Source: Syngnathus acus (Eukaryota; Chordata; Actinopteri; Syngnathiformes; Syngnathidae). From it: 64,000 nt of DNA. Below are positions 14,101 through 24,959 of the stretch, piece after piece. The stretch lies in NCBI RefSeq assembly GCF_901709675.1, contig NC_051095.1, positions 5,393,956 through 5,457,955 on the forward strand, read 5' to 3'. The notes under the pieces are model-generated. The model was not told the DNA's origin. It did not search any database and saw only the letters and a program-made list of their open reading frames with translations. Every line of letters begins with the position of its first letter. The first letter of the stretch is position 1. A program made the position numbers and the translations under genes.

Positions 14101-17100
14101 GTGTTGTTGGGACTCGTCACAGCTTCTACCAATATTTCCACGACCGCATCGGGTTCTGGTATTGCTTCGGCCGGTACCGAACTGTTGAACCGCAGCTCCA
14201 CGTCGACTTGCGTGTTTCCCATCTGTGGCCTTGAATGTCCAAATTGGTACGTTTCAATTGCGCAACATGTAGTAAGTACGTACTACGGGCTATCTGATCT
14301 TTGGAGTCTTACCGAAATCCAATGACAAAAGTGCCAAAGAAAATGGAAGCAAACTCTTGGAAGAAGATGAAGTCACACTGCAGAAGGAATCCATTTTTAG
14401 AACAACACCACAGTATCTTCTTTGGTGAGTACAGAGTAAATGGGGATAGCTAGATGTTGCTTGTACGCACGCACCATTGATACCACTTGTGCTTCGAGTT
14501 GCTTGAATTGTTGGCTGCTGCGATTGTTCAGTTCTTCCACAAAAGGCTCCAACAAAATGGCTTCGACAAACACAGCCGGTGGGGCAACTGGGACGGCAGT
14601 CGTCGCCCCTTGTGTCGTTGCCGATGGCGAGTCATTGGCGGACGTCGTTGAGCCGAGGGACGACGTTGGTTCTTGGGTGGTCGTCGATACGTTTGCTGCT
14701 GTATTTTGGAAGTCATAGATCAGTATTCACTTGGAAGAATGCATCGTTCTGTCTGTCTGACAAAGACAAATGAGTCGAGAAAATGGCTCCCCAAGTTAGA
14801 AATTAGCCAGGGGACCAGAAGTCAGTCGCTGAACAAACCAGGCCCCGCGGGGTACTGAGTCCTGAGGAACACCGTTAGTGGACCTGAATGCCGATCGGAA
14901 TCATTTGGTTACTTACAACTGACTGCAATCGAGTCTGGATCCAGAGTGAGGTTGAAGGTGTTGTTGGGACTCGTCACAGCTTCTACCAATATTTCCACGA
15001 CCGCATCGGGTTCTGGTATTGCTTCGGCCGGTACCGAACTGTTGAACCGCAGCTCCACGTCGACTTGCGTGTTTCCCATCTGTGGCCTTGAATGTCCAAA
15101 TTGGTACGTTTCAATTGCGCAACATGTAGTAAGTACGTACTACGGGCTATCTGATCTTTGGAGTCTTACCGAAATCCAATGACAAAAGTGCCAAAGAAAA
15201 TGGAAGCAAACTCTTGGAAGAAGATGAAGTCACACTGCAGAAGGAATCCATTTTTAGAACAACACCACAGTATCTTCTTTGGTGAGTACAGAGTAAATGG
15301 GGATAGCTAGATGTTGCTTGTACGCACGCACCATTGATACCACTTGTGCTTCGAGTTGCTTGAATTGTTGGCTGCTGCGATTGTTCAGTTCTTCCACAAA
15401 AGGCTCCAACAAAATGGCTTCGACAAACACAGCCGGTGGGGCAACTGGGACGGCAGTCGTCGCCCCTTGTGTCGTTGCCGATGGCGAGTCATTGGCGGAC
15501 GTCGTTGAGCCGAGGGACGACGTTGGTTCTTGGGTGGTCGTCGATACGTTTGCTGCTGTATTTTGGAAGTCATAGATCAGTATTCACTTGGAAGAATGCA
15601 TCGTTCTGTCTGTCTGACAAAGACAAATGAGTCGAGAAAATGGCTCCCCAAGTTAGAAATTAGCCAGGGGACCAGAAGTCAGTCGCTGAACAAACCAGGC
15701 CCCGCGGGGTACTGAGTCCTGAGGAACACCGTTAGTGGACCTGAATGCCGATCGGAATCATTTGGTTACTTACAACTGACTGCAATCGAGTCTGGATCCA
15801 GAGTGAGGTTGAAGGTGTTGTTGGGACTCGTCACAGCTTCTACCAATATTTCCACGACCGCATCGGGTTCTGGTATTGCTTCGGCCGGTACCGAACTGTT
15901 GAACCGCAGCTCCACGTCGACTTGCGTGTTTCCCATCTGTGGCCTTGAATGTCCAAATTGGTACGTTTCAATTGCGCAACATGTAGTAAGTACGTACTAC
16001 GGGCTATCTGATCTTTGGAGTCTTACCGAAATCCAATGACAAAAGTGCCAAAGAAAATGGAAGCAAACTCTTGGAAGAAGATGAAGTCACACTGCAGAAG
16101 GAATCCATTTTTAGAACAACACCACAGTATCTTCTTTGGTGAGTACAGAGTAAATGGGGATAGCTAGATGTTGCTTGTACGCACGCACCATTGATACCAC
16201 TTGTGCTTCGAGTTGCTTGAATTGTTGGCTGCTGCGATTGTTCAGTTCTTCCACAAAAGGCTCCAACAAAATGGCTTCGACAAACACAGCCGGTGGGGCA
16301 ACTGGGACGGCAGTCGTCGCCCCTTGTGTCGTTGCCGATGGCGAGTCATTGGCGGACGTCGTTGAGCCGAGGGACGACGTTGGTTCTTGGGTGGTCGTCG
16401 ATACGTTTGCTGCTGTATTTTGGAAGTCATAGATCAGTATTCACTTGGAAGAATGCATCGTTCTGTCTGTCTGACAAAGACAAATGAGTCGAGAAAATGG
16501 CTCCCCAAGTTAGAAATTAGCCAGGGGACCAGAAGTCAGTCGCTGAACAAACCAGGCCCCGCGGGGTACTGAGTCCTGAGGAACACCGTTAGTGGACCTG
16601 AATGCCGATCGGAATCATTTGGTTACTTACAACTGACTGCAATCGAGTCTGGATCCAGAGTGAGGTTGAAGGTGTTGTTGGGACTCGTCACAGCTTCTAC
16701 CAATATTTCCACGACCGCATCGGGTTCTGGTATTGCTTCGGCCGGTACCGAACTGTTGAACCGCAGCTCCACGTCGACTTGCGTGTTTCCCATCTGTGGC
16801 CTTGAATGTCCAAATTGGTACGTTTCAATTGCGCAACATGTAGTAAGTACGTACTACGGGCTATCTGATCTTTGGAGTCTTACCGAAATCCAATGACAAA
16901 AGTGCCAAAGAAAATGGAAGCAAACTCTTGGAAGAAGATGAAGTCACACTGCAGAAGGAATCCATTTTTAGAACAACACCACAGTATCTTCTTTGGTGAG
17001 TACAGAGTAAATGGGGATAGCTAGATGTTGCTTGTACGCACGCACCATTGATACCACTTGTGCTTCGAGTTGCTTGAATTGTTGGCTGCTGCGATTGTTC

Positions 17101-20100
17101 AGTTCTTCCACAAAAGGCTCCAACAAAATGGCTTCGACAAACACAGCCGGTGGGGCAACTGGGACGGCAGTCGTCGCCCCTTGTGTCGTTGCCGATGGCG
17201 AGTCATTGGCGGACGTCGTTGAGCCGAGGGACGACGTTGGTTCTTGGGTGGTCGTCGATACGTTTGCTGCTGTATTTTGGAAGTCATAGATCAGTATTCA
17301 CTTGGAAGAATGCATCGTTCTGTCTGTCTGACAAAGACAAATGAGTCGAGAAAATGGCTCCCCAAGTTAGAAATTAGCCAGGGGACCAGAAGTCAGTCGC
17401 TGAACAAACCAGGCCCCGCGGGGTACTGAGTCCTGAGGAACACCGTTAGTGGACCTGAATGCCGATCGGAATCATTTGGTTACTTACAACTGACTGCAAT
17501 CGAGTCTGGATCCAGAGTGAGGTTGAAGGTGTTGTTGGGACTCGTCACAGCTTCTACCAATATTTCCACGACCGCATCGGGTTCTGGTATTGCTTCGGCC
17601 GGTACCGAACTGTTGAACCGCAGCTCCACGTCGACTTGCGTGTTTCCCATCTGTGGCCTTGAATGTCCAAATTGGTACGTTTCAATTGCGCAACATGTAG
17701 TAAGTACGTACTACGGGCTATCTGATCTTTGGAGTCTTACCGAAATCCAATGACAAAAGTGCCAAAGAAAATGGAAGCAAACTCTTGGAAGAAGATGAAG
17801 TCACACTGCAGAAGGAATCCATTTTTAGAACAACACCACAGTATCTTCTTTGGTGAGTACAGAGTAAATGGGGATAGCTAGATGTTGCTTGTACGCACGC
17901 ACCATTGATACCACTTGTGCTTCGAGTTGCTTGAATTGTTGGCTGCTGCGATTGTTCAGTTCTTCCACAAAAGGCTCCAACAAAATGGCTTCGACAAACA
18001 CAGCCGGTGGGGCAACTGGGACGGCAGTCGTCGCCCCTTGTGTCGTTGCCGATGGCGAGTCATTGGCGGACGTCGTTGAGCCGAGGGACGACGTTGGTTC
18101 TTGGGTGGTCGTCGATACGTTTGCTGCTGTATTTTGGAAGTCATAGATCAGTATTCACTTGGAAGAATGCATCGTTCTGTCTGTCTGACAAAGACAAATG
18201 AGTCGAGAAAATGGCTCCCCAAGTTAGAAATTAGCCAGGGGACCAGAAGTCAGTCGCTGAACAAACCAGGCCCCGCGGGGTACTGAGTCCTGAGGAACAC
18301 CGTTAGTGGACCTGAATGCCGATCGGAATCATTTGGTTACTTACAACTGACTGCAATCGAGTCTGGATCCAGAGTGAGGTTGAAGGTGTTGTTGGGACTC
18401 GTCACAGCTTCTACCAATATTTCCACGACCGCATCGGGTTCTGGTATTGCTTCGGCCGGTACCGAACTGTTGAACCGCAGCTCCACGTCGACTTGCGTGT
18501 TTCCCATCTGTGGCCTTGAATGTCCAAATTGGTACGTTTCAATTGCGCAACATGTAGTAAGTACGTACTACGGGCTATCTGATCTTTGGAGTCTTACCGA
18601 AATCCAATGACAAAAGTGCCAAAGAAAATGGAAGCAAACTCTTGGAAGAAGATGAAGTCACACTGCAGAAGGAATCCATTTTTAGAACAACACCACAGTA
18701 TCTTCTTTGGTGAGTACAGAGTAAATGGGGATAGCTAGATGTTGCTTGTACGCACGCACCATTGATACCACTTGTGCTTCGAGTTGCTTGAATTGTTGGC
18801 TGCTGCGATTGTTCAGTTCTTCCACAAAAGGCTCCAACAAAATGGCTTCGACAAACACAGCCGGTGGGGCAACTGGGACGGCAGTCGTCGCCCCTTGTGT
18901 CGTTGCCGATGGCGAGTCATTGGCGGACGTCGTTGAGCCGAGGGACGACGTTGGTTCTTGGGTGGTCGTCGATACGTTTGCTGCTGTATTTTGGAAGTCA
19001 TAGATCAGTATTCACTTGGAAGAATGCATCGTTCTGTCTGTCTGACAAAGACAAATGAGTCGAGAAAATGGCTCCCCAAGTTAGAAATTAGCCAGGGGAC
19101 CAGAAGTCAGTCGCTGAACAAACCAGGCCCCGCGGGGTACTGAGTCCTGAGGAACACCGTTAGTGGACCTGAATGCCGATCGGAATCATTTGGTTACTTA
19201 CAACTGACTGCAATCGAGTCTGGATCCAGAGTGAGGTTGAAGGTGTTGTTGGGACTCGTCACAGCTTCTACCAATATTTCCACGACCGCATCGGGTTCTG
19301 GTATTGCTTCGGCCGGTACCGAACTGTTGAACCGCAGCTCCACGTCGACTTGCGTGTTTCCCATCTGTGGCCTTGAATGTCCAAATTGGTACGTTTCAAT
19401 TGCGCAACATGTAGTAAGTACGTACTACGGGCTATCTGATCTTTGGAGTCTTACCGAAATCCAATGACAAAAGTGCCAAAGAAAATGGAAGCAAACTCTT
19501 GGAAGAAGATGAAGTCACACTGCAGAAGGAATCCATTTTTAGAACAACACCACAGTATCTTCTTTCGTGAGTACAGAGTAAATGGGGATAGCTAGATGTT
19601 GCTTGTACGCACGCACCATTGATACCACTTGTGCTTCGAGTTGCTTGAATTGTTGGCTGCTGCGATTGTTCAGTTCTTCCACAAAAGGCTCCAACAAAAT
19701 GGCTTCGACAAACACAGCCGGTGGGGCAACTGGGACGGCAGTCGTCGCCCCTTGTGTCGTTGCCGATGGCGAGTCATTGGCGGACGTCGTTGAGCCGAGG
19801 GACGACGTTGGTTCTTGGGTGGTCGTCGATACGTTTGCTGCTGTATTTTGGAAGTCATAGATCAGTATTCACTTGGAAGAATGCATCGTTCTGTCTGTCT
19901 GACAAAGACAAATGAGTCGAGAAAATGGCTCCCCAAGTTAGAAATTAGCCAGGGGACCAGAAGTCAGTCGCTGAACAAACCAGGCCCCGCGGGGTACTGA
20001 GTCCTGAGGAACACCGTTAGTGGACCTGAATGCCGATCGGAATCATTTGGTTACTTACAACTGACTGCAATCGAGTCTGGATCCAGAGTGAGGTTGAAGG

Positions 20101-23100
20101 TGTTGTTGGGACTCGTCACAGCTTCTACCAATATTTCCACGACCGCATCGGGTTCTGGTATTGCTTCGGCCGGTACCGAACTGTTGAACCGCAGCTCCAC
20201 GTCGACTTGCGTGTTTCCCATCTGTGGCCTTGAATGTCCAAATTGGTACGTTTCAATTGCGCAACATGTAGTAAGTACGTACTACGGGCTATCTGATCTT
20301 TGGAGTCTTACCGAAATCCAATGACAAAAGTGCCAAAGAAAATGGAAGCAAACTCTTGGAAGAAGATGAAGTCACACTGCAGAAGGAATCCATTTTTAGA
20401 ACAACACCACAGTATCTTCTTTGGTGAGTACAGAGTAAATGGGGATAGCTAGATGTTGCTTGTACGCACGCACCATTGATACCACTTGTGCTTCGAGTTG
20501 CTTGAATTGTTGGCTGCTGCGATTGTTCAGTTCTTCCACAAAAGGCTCCAACAAAATGGCTTCGACAAACACAGCCGGTGGGGCAACTGGGACGGCAGTC
20601 GTCGCCCCTTGTGTCGTTGCCGATGGCGAGTCATTGGCGGACGTCGTTGAGCCGAGGGACGACGTTGGTTCTTGGGTGGTCGTCGATACGTTTGCTGCTG
20701 TATTTTGGAAGTCATAGATCAGTATTCACTTGGAAGAATGCATCGTTCTGTCTGTCTGACAAAGACAAATGAGTCGAGAAAATGGCTCCCCAAGTTAGAA
20801 ATTAGCCAGGGGACCAGAAGTCAGTCGCTGAACAAACCAGGCCCCGCGGGGTACTGAGTCCTGAGGAACACCGTTAGTGGACCTGAATGCCGATCTGAAT
20901 CATTTGGTTACTTACAACTGACTGCAATCGAGTCTGGATCCAGAGTGAGGTTGAAGGTGTTGTTGGGACTCGTCACAGCTTCTACCAATATTTCCACGAC
21001 CGCATCGGGTTCTGGTATTGCTTCGGCCGGTACCGAACTGTTGAACCGCAGCTCCACGTCGACTTGCGTGTTTCCCATCTGTGGCCTTGAATGTCCAAAT
21101 TGGTACGTTTCAATTGCGCAACATGTAGTAAGTACGTACTACGGGCTATCTGATCTTTGGAGTCTTACCGAAATCCAATGACAAAAGTGCCAAAGAAAAT
21201 GGAAGCAAACTCTTGGAAGAAGATGAAGTCACACTGCAGAAGGAATCCATTTTTAGAACAACACCACAGTATCTTCTTTGGTGAGTACAGAGTAAATGGG
21301 GATAGCTAGATGTTGCTTGTACGCACGCACCATTGATACCACTTGTGCTTCGAGTTGCTTGAATTGTTGGCTGCTGCGATTGTTCAGTTCTTCCACAAAA
21401 GGCTCCAACAAAATGGCTTCGACAAACACAGCCGGTGGGGCAACTGGGACGGCAGTCGTCGCCCCTTGTGTCGTTGCCGATGGCGAGTCATTGGCGGACG
21501 TCGTTGAGCCGAGGGACGACGTTGGTTCTTGGGTGGTCGTCGATACGTTTGCTGCTGTATTTTGGAAGTCATAGATCAGTATTCACTTGGAAGAATGCAT
21601 CGTTCTGTCTGTCTGACAAAGACAAATGAGTCGAGAAAATGGCTCCCCAAGTTAGAAATTAGCCAGGGGACCAGAAGTCAGTCGCTGAACAAACCAGGCC
21701 CCGCGGGGTACTGAGTCCTGAGGAACACCGTTAGTGGACCTGAATGCCGATCGGAATCATTTGGTTACTTACAACTGACTGCAATCGAGTCTGGATCCAG
21801 AGTGAGGTTGAAGGTGTTGTTGGGACTCGTCACAGCTTCTACCAATATTTCCACGACCGCATCGGGTTCTGGTATTGCTTCGGCCGGTACCGAACTGTTG
21901 AACCGCAGCTCCACGTCGACTTGCGTGTTTCCCATCTGTGGCCTTGAATGTCCAAATTGGTACGTTTCAATTGCGCAACATGTAGTAAGTACGTACTACG
22001 GGCTATCTGATCTTTGGAGTCTTACCGAAATCCAATGACAAAAGTGCCAAAGAAAATGGAAGCAAACTCTTGGAAGAAGATGAAGTCACACTGCAGAAGG
22101 AATCCATTTTTAGAACAACACCACAGTATCTTCTTTGGTGAGTACAGAGTAAATGGGGATAGCTAGATGTTGCTTGTACGCACGCACCATTGATACCACT
22201 TGTGCTTCGAGTTGCTTGAATTGTTGGCTGCTGCGATTGTTCAGTTCTTCCACAAAAGGCTCCAACAAAATGGCTTCGACAAACACAGCCGGTGGGGCAA
22301 CTGGGACGGCAGTCGTCGCCCCTTGTGTCGTTGCCGATGGCGAGTCATTGGCGGACGTCGTTGAGCCGAGGGACGACGTTGGTTCTTGGGTGGTCGTCGA
22401 TACGTTTGCTGCTGTATTTTGGAAGTCATAGATCAGTATTCACTTGGAAGAATGCATCGTTCTGTCTGTCTGACAAAGACAAATGAGTCGAGAAAATGGC
22501 TCCCCAAGTTAGAAATTAGCCAGGGGACCAGAAGTCAGTCGCTGAACAAACCAGGCCCCGCGGGGTACTGAGTCCTGAGGAACACCGTTAGTGGACCTGA
22601 ATGCCGATCGGAATCATTTGGTTACTTACAACTGACTGCAATCGAGTCTGGATCCAGAGTGAGGTTGAAGGTGTTGTTGGGACTCGTCACAGCTTCTACC
22701 AATATTTCCACGACCGCATCGGGTTCTGGTATTGCTTCGGCCGGTACCGAACTGTTGAACCGCAGCTCCACGTCGACTTGCGTGTTTCCCATCTGTGGCC
22801 TTGAATGTCCAAATTGGTACGTTTCAATTGCGCAACATGTAGTAAGTACGTACTACGGGCTATCTGATCTTTGGAGTCTTACCGAAATCCAATGACAAAA
22901 GTGCCAAAGAAAATGGAAGCAAACTCTTGGAAGAAGATGAAGTCACACTGCAGAAGGAATCCATTTTTAGAACAACACCACAGTATCTTCTTTCGTGAGT
23001 ACAGAGTAAATGGGGATAGCTAGATGTTGCTTGTACGCACGCACCATTGATACCACTTGTGCTTCGAGTTGCTTGAATTGTTGGCTGCTGCGATTGTTCA

Positions 23101-24893
23101 GTTCTTCCACAAAAGGCTCCAACAAAATGGCTTCGACAAACACAGCCGGTGGGGCAACTGGGACGGCAGTCGTCGCCCCTTGTGTCGTTGCCGATGGCGA
23201 GTCATTGGCGGACGTCGTTGAGCCGAGGGACGACGTTGGTTCTTGGGTGGTCGTCGATACGTTTGCTGCTGTATTTTGGAAGTCATAGATCAGTATTCAC
23301 TTGGAAGAATGCATCGTTCTGTCTGTCTGACAAAGACAAATGAGTCGAGAAAATGGCTCCCCAAGTTAGAAATTAGCCAGGGGACCAGAAGTCAGTCGCT
23401 GAACAAACCAGGCCCCGCGGGGTACTGAGTCCTGAGGAACACCGTTAGTGGACCTGAATGCCGATCGGAATCATTTGGTTACTTACAACTGACTGCAATC
23501 GAGTCTGGATCCAGAGTGAGGTTGAAGGTGTTGTTGGGACTCGTCACAGCTTCTACCAATATTTCCACGACCGCATCGGGTTCTGGTATTGCTTCGGCCG
23601 GTACCGAACTGTTGAACCGCAGCTCCACGTCGACTTGCGTGTTTCCCATCTGTGGCCTTGAATGTCCAAATTGGTACGTTTCAATTGCGCAACATGTAGT
23701 AAGTACGTACTACGGGCTATCTGATCTTTGGAGTCTTACCGAAATCCAATGACAAAAGTGCCAAAGAAAATGGAAGCAAACTCTTGGAAGAAGATGAAGT
23801 CACACTGCAGAAGGAATCCATTTTTAGAACAACACCACAGTATCTTCTTTCGTGAGTACAGAGTAAATGGGGATAGCTAGATGTTGCTTGTACGCACGCA
23901 CCATTGATACCACTTGTGCTTCGAGTTGCTTGAATTGTTGGCTGCTGCGATTGTTCAGTTCTTCCACAAAAGGCTCCAACAAAATGGCTTCGACAAACAC
24001 AGCCGGTGGGGCAACTGGGACGGTAGTCGTCGCCCCTTGTGTCGTTGCCGATGGCGAGTCATTGGCGGACGTCGTTGAGCCGAGGGACGACGTTGGTTCT
24101 TGGGTGGTCGTCGATACGTTTGCTGCTGTATTTTGGAAGTCATAGATCATAGTTTGTTACTTGTGATTCTGGTGAGGACTAAGAATACATGAAAGAATTT
24201 AATAGGAATACATGAAATAATTAAAAAAATATATTGCTTACAAATTACTGCAATTGATTCTGGAGCGACAGTGAACTTGAAAGGGTTGCTGGTACTGTTC
24301 ACAACATATACCAATTTATTTACAACTTCGTCATCTGGTGGGATTTGATCATTTGATGCATTGCAGAACTTGAGTACCACTTCCACTCGCGTGGCTCCCA
24401 TTTGAGGGCTTAAAATTGGAACAGAAATGTTGTTTATTTGAAATGTTCACTTGATGGAATTATCTATAAAATTTTACCTGAATCCAATCAAGATGGTGTT
24501 GATAAAATTAGTCCTAAATACTTTGGTGTAAATGAAGTCGCACTGTAAGAAGAATTAAAGTTTAGTCATTAAGAATTCATAAAAGGAGTTCATTTTCAAA
24601 TCGTACGCACCATTGCCACCACTTGTGCTTCAAGACGCTTGTATTGTTCACTGCTGCGATTATTCAACTCGTCCACAAAATATTCCTCCAGCGTCATCAC
24701 AAGAGACACGTCGACAGTTGTTCCTATTTCAGTTTCAACATATCCGCCAACAGAAATGCCAAATGCCACTGTCCCTATGTTTTGAAAGTCACAGTTATAC
24801 TTCTGAAAACAAAACATTGGTTTGTCACCCAAGAGTTGAACGTTTTTTTTTTTTTCTCTCACCAAGAAGGACTGCAATTGTCCCGGCACCCAT
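78..24893 (-). CDS. Giant tandem-SEA mucin-like gene (3' end outside window)
   Basis: One gene read right to left. A start exon is followed by at least 24 SEA-type modules, each built from three exons: A (Ser/Thr/Pro linker plus first SEA helix), B (65 nt, always starting Cys-Asp) and C (about 161-170 nt, remaining SEA strands and helix). Introns after exons A, B and C are in phases 0, 2 and 1 throughout, and the start exon also ends in phase 1, so every module is a 1-1 cassette. Visible exons sum to 15,020 nt with no stop or frameshift seen. SEA assignment rests on the pattern E-P-F-V-x-E-hydrophobic-N-N-x-S-S-x-Q-Y/F, a hydrophobic exon B, then V-x-V-x-L-x-F and a final D-P-D-S-I-like strand. 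Known SEA mucins are extracellular or membrane-tethered, and a secreted or surface glycoprotein role is inferred. No von Willebrand D domain or membrane anchor is seen; the 3' end lies left of the window. It is not assigned to a named mucin. Confidence 0.8.
364..1935 (-). repeat. 51-bp coding minisatellite with higher-order organisation
   Basis: Units of 51 nt (17 residues, VPTTKGPTITQEPTPTH and variants) make up most of the exon. A marked variant (minus strand GGPTIN-I/T/V-GPTPTN) is always followed in the reading direction by a 54-nt unit carrying an extra Thr (VPTTTK). The marker recurs near 423, 681, 990, 1401 and 1659, giving spacings of 258, 309, 411 and 258 bp, i.e. n x 51 + 3. This is a higher-order repeat of 5, 6, 8 and 5 units. 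Confidence 0.9.
2267..5631 (-). CDS. SEA module 23 with a 2,690-nt Ser/Thr mucin exon
   Basis: Exon A 2942-5631 is open from its CTACAG start at 5631 to the GTGCGT donor at 2941, about 896 codons. I checked the 5069-5631 part codon by codon and found no stop; it simply lacks methionine. It is a run of degenerate motifs such as STTIDKSTT, SATIDESTT and VDGSTT, then the SEA start TLEEPFVNEFENRSSEQY. Exon B 2516-2580 encodes CDSILLQEFGTIFIRT. Exon C 2267-2436 encodes QGNTKVELDLEF. The linker is rich in Ser, Thr and Asp, unlike the Pro-rich linker of module 24. Dense O-glycosylation is inferred from composition. Confidence 0.8.
3000..5600 (-). repeat. Degenerate Ser/Thr/Asp coding repeat
   Basis: Imperfect short repeats of (S)TTIDKSTT type, about 8-10 codons, fill the exon. 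On the plus strand they read as gttgattcatcaatagt-like motifs. No exact period holds for long, so this repeat is older or less homogenised than the 51-bp array next to it. Confidence 0.75.
5716..6985 (-). CDS. SEA module 22: hybrid exon A plus diverged B and C
   Basis: Exon A 6762-6985 (224 nt, GTGAGT donor), B 5958-6022 (65 nt) and C 5716-5876 (161 nt), total 150 codons. The first part of exon A (6868-6985) is identical to the array linker, while the rest (6762-6867) is diverged SEA sequence, so the array boundary runs through this exon. Exon B encodes CDFIFFQAFGTIF and exon C encodes MENTEVEVELEF. Phases match the other modules. The 928-bp and other introns here are longer than in the array and contain a GGAT microsatellite. 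Confidence 0.75.
6626..6695. repeat. (GGAT)n microsatellite
   Basis: Interrupted GGAT/GGAC tetranucleotide repeat inside the intron between exons A and the preceding B of modules 22 (between 6022 and 6762). Confidence 0.8.
6868..24151 (-). repeat. Tandem array of an 857-bp genomic unit, about 20.2 copies
   Basis: The same sequence recurs at an exact 857-bp step for 17,284 bp. For k = 0 to 19 the exons of each unit lie at A 23902-24125, B 23740-23804 and C 23487-23656, each minus 857k; introns are 97, 83 and 218 bp. The three exons give 459 nt (153 codons), a multiple of three. Introns are as conserved as exons. I noticed only two recurrent single-base variants, both intronic (offsets of 7184 and 7568), plus one missense change in the rightmost copy (24024). 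No indel occurs in any unit. The left edge of similarity falls inside an exon A (about 6868); the right edge falls just beyond the exon A acceptor (about 24151). A partial 21st exon A closes the array. Confidence 0.97.
23487..24125 (-). CDS. SEA module 2: 5'-most array copy (type example of the 153-residue unit)
   Basis: Exon A 23902-24125 encodes a linker of about 40 residues rich in Ser, Thr, Pro and Ala (STTTQEPTSS, TTSANDSPSATTQ), then a hydrophobic strand, the L-L-E-P-F-V-E-E-L helix and the N-R-S sequon. Exon B 23740-23804 encodes CDFIFFQEFASIFFGTF. Exon C 23487-23656 encodes MGNTQVDVELRF, a helix E-P-D-A-V-V-E-I-L and the final strand NLTLDPDSIAV. Each unit holds exactly one cysteine, the first residue of exon B. 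N-glycosylation sequons include NRS in exon A and NNT and NLT in exon C. This copy differs from the others I read by Thr for Ala in the linker (base 24024). The exon A acceptor (ATACAG) has a weak pyrimidine tract; a stronger upstream AG would introduce an in-frame stop. Confidence 0.8.
24242..24774 (-). CDS. SEA module 1 (divergent, 5'-most)
   Basis: Exons A 24611-24774 (164 nt), B 24478-24542 (65 nt) and C 24242-24408 (167 nt), total 132 codons. It has almost no Ser/Thr linker, unlike later modules. Exon A carries the N-N-R-S-S-E-Q-Y-K helix start. Exon B encodes CDFIYTKVFRTNF. Exon C carries MGATRVEVVLKF and ends PESIAVI. Exon C contains a second cysteine (KFCNAS) not found in the array copies. 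Splice sites are GTGCGT, GTAAAA and GTAAGC donors with pyrimidine-rich or AT-rich acceptors. It is clearly homologous to the array units but far more diverged, so it is an old module rather than part of the recent amplification. Confidence 0.75.
24863..24893 (-). CDS. Start exon of the SEA mucin, signal peptide
   Basis: The ATG at 24893 opens 10 codons plus one base (MGAGTIAVLL, then G) and ends at a GTGAGA donor. Joined in phase 1 to the exon starting at 24774 it continues TVAFGISVGG before the first polar stretch (YVETE). The joined N-terminus is short, hydrophobic and small-residue-rich, as expected of a cleavable signal peptide, although it lacks a basic n-region. The phase match to all later modules supports this as the true first coding exon. 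An additional upstream 5' UTR exon cannot be excluded. Confidence 0.65.
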
Positions 24894-24922
24894 AGTGTCT
24901 CCTCCTTGTACCTGCTGAATTG

Positions 24923-24928
24923 TTTATA
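24923..24928 (-). promoter_or_regulatory. Possible TATA box of the SEA mucin
   Basis: TATAAA on the minus strand lies 30-35 bases upstream of the ATG at 24893. If used, transcription would start only a few bases before the ATG, giving an unusually short leader. The surrounding DNA is AT-rich, so a chance match is possible. Confidence 0.25.
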
Positions 24929-24959
24929 AGCAGATTTACTTCTAAACAGTAGCAAGCAG

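Noticed and set aside
6866-24150. Recurring plus-strand open frames of 61-92 codons in every 857-bp unit
   Set aside because: They are antisense or intron-crossing frames of the same repeat; the minus-strand exon chain with conserved splice sites explains the locus.
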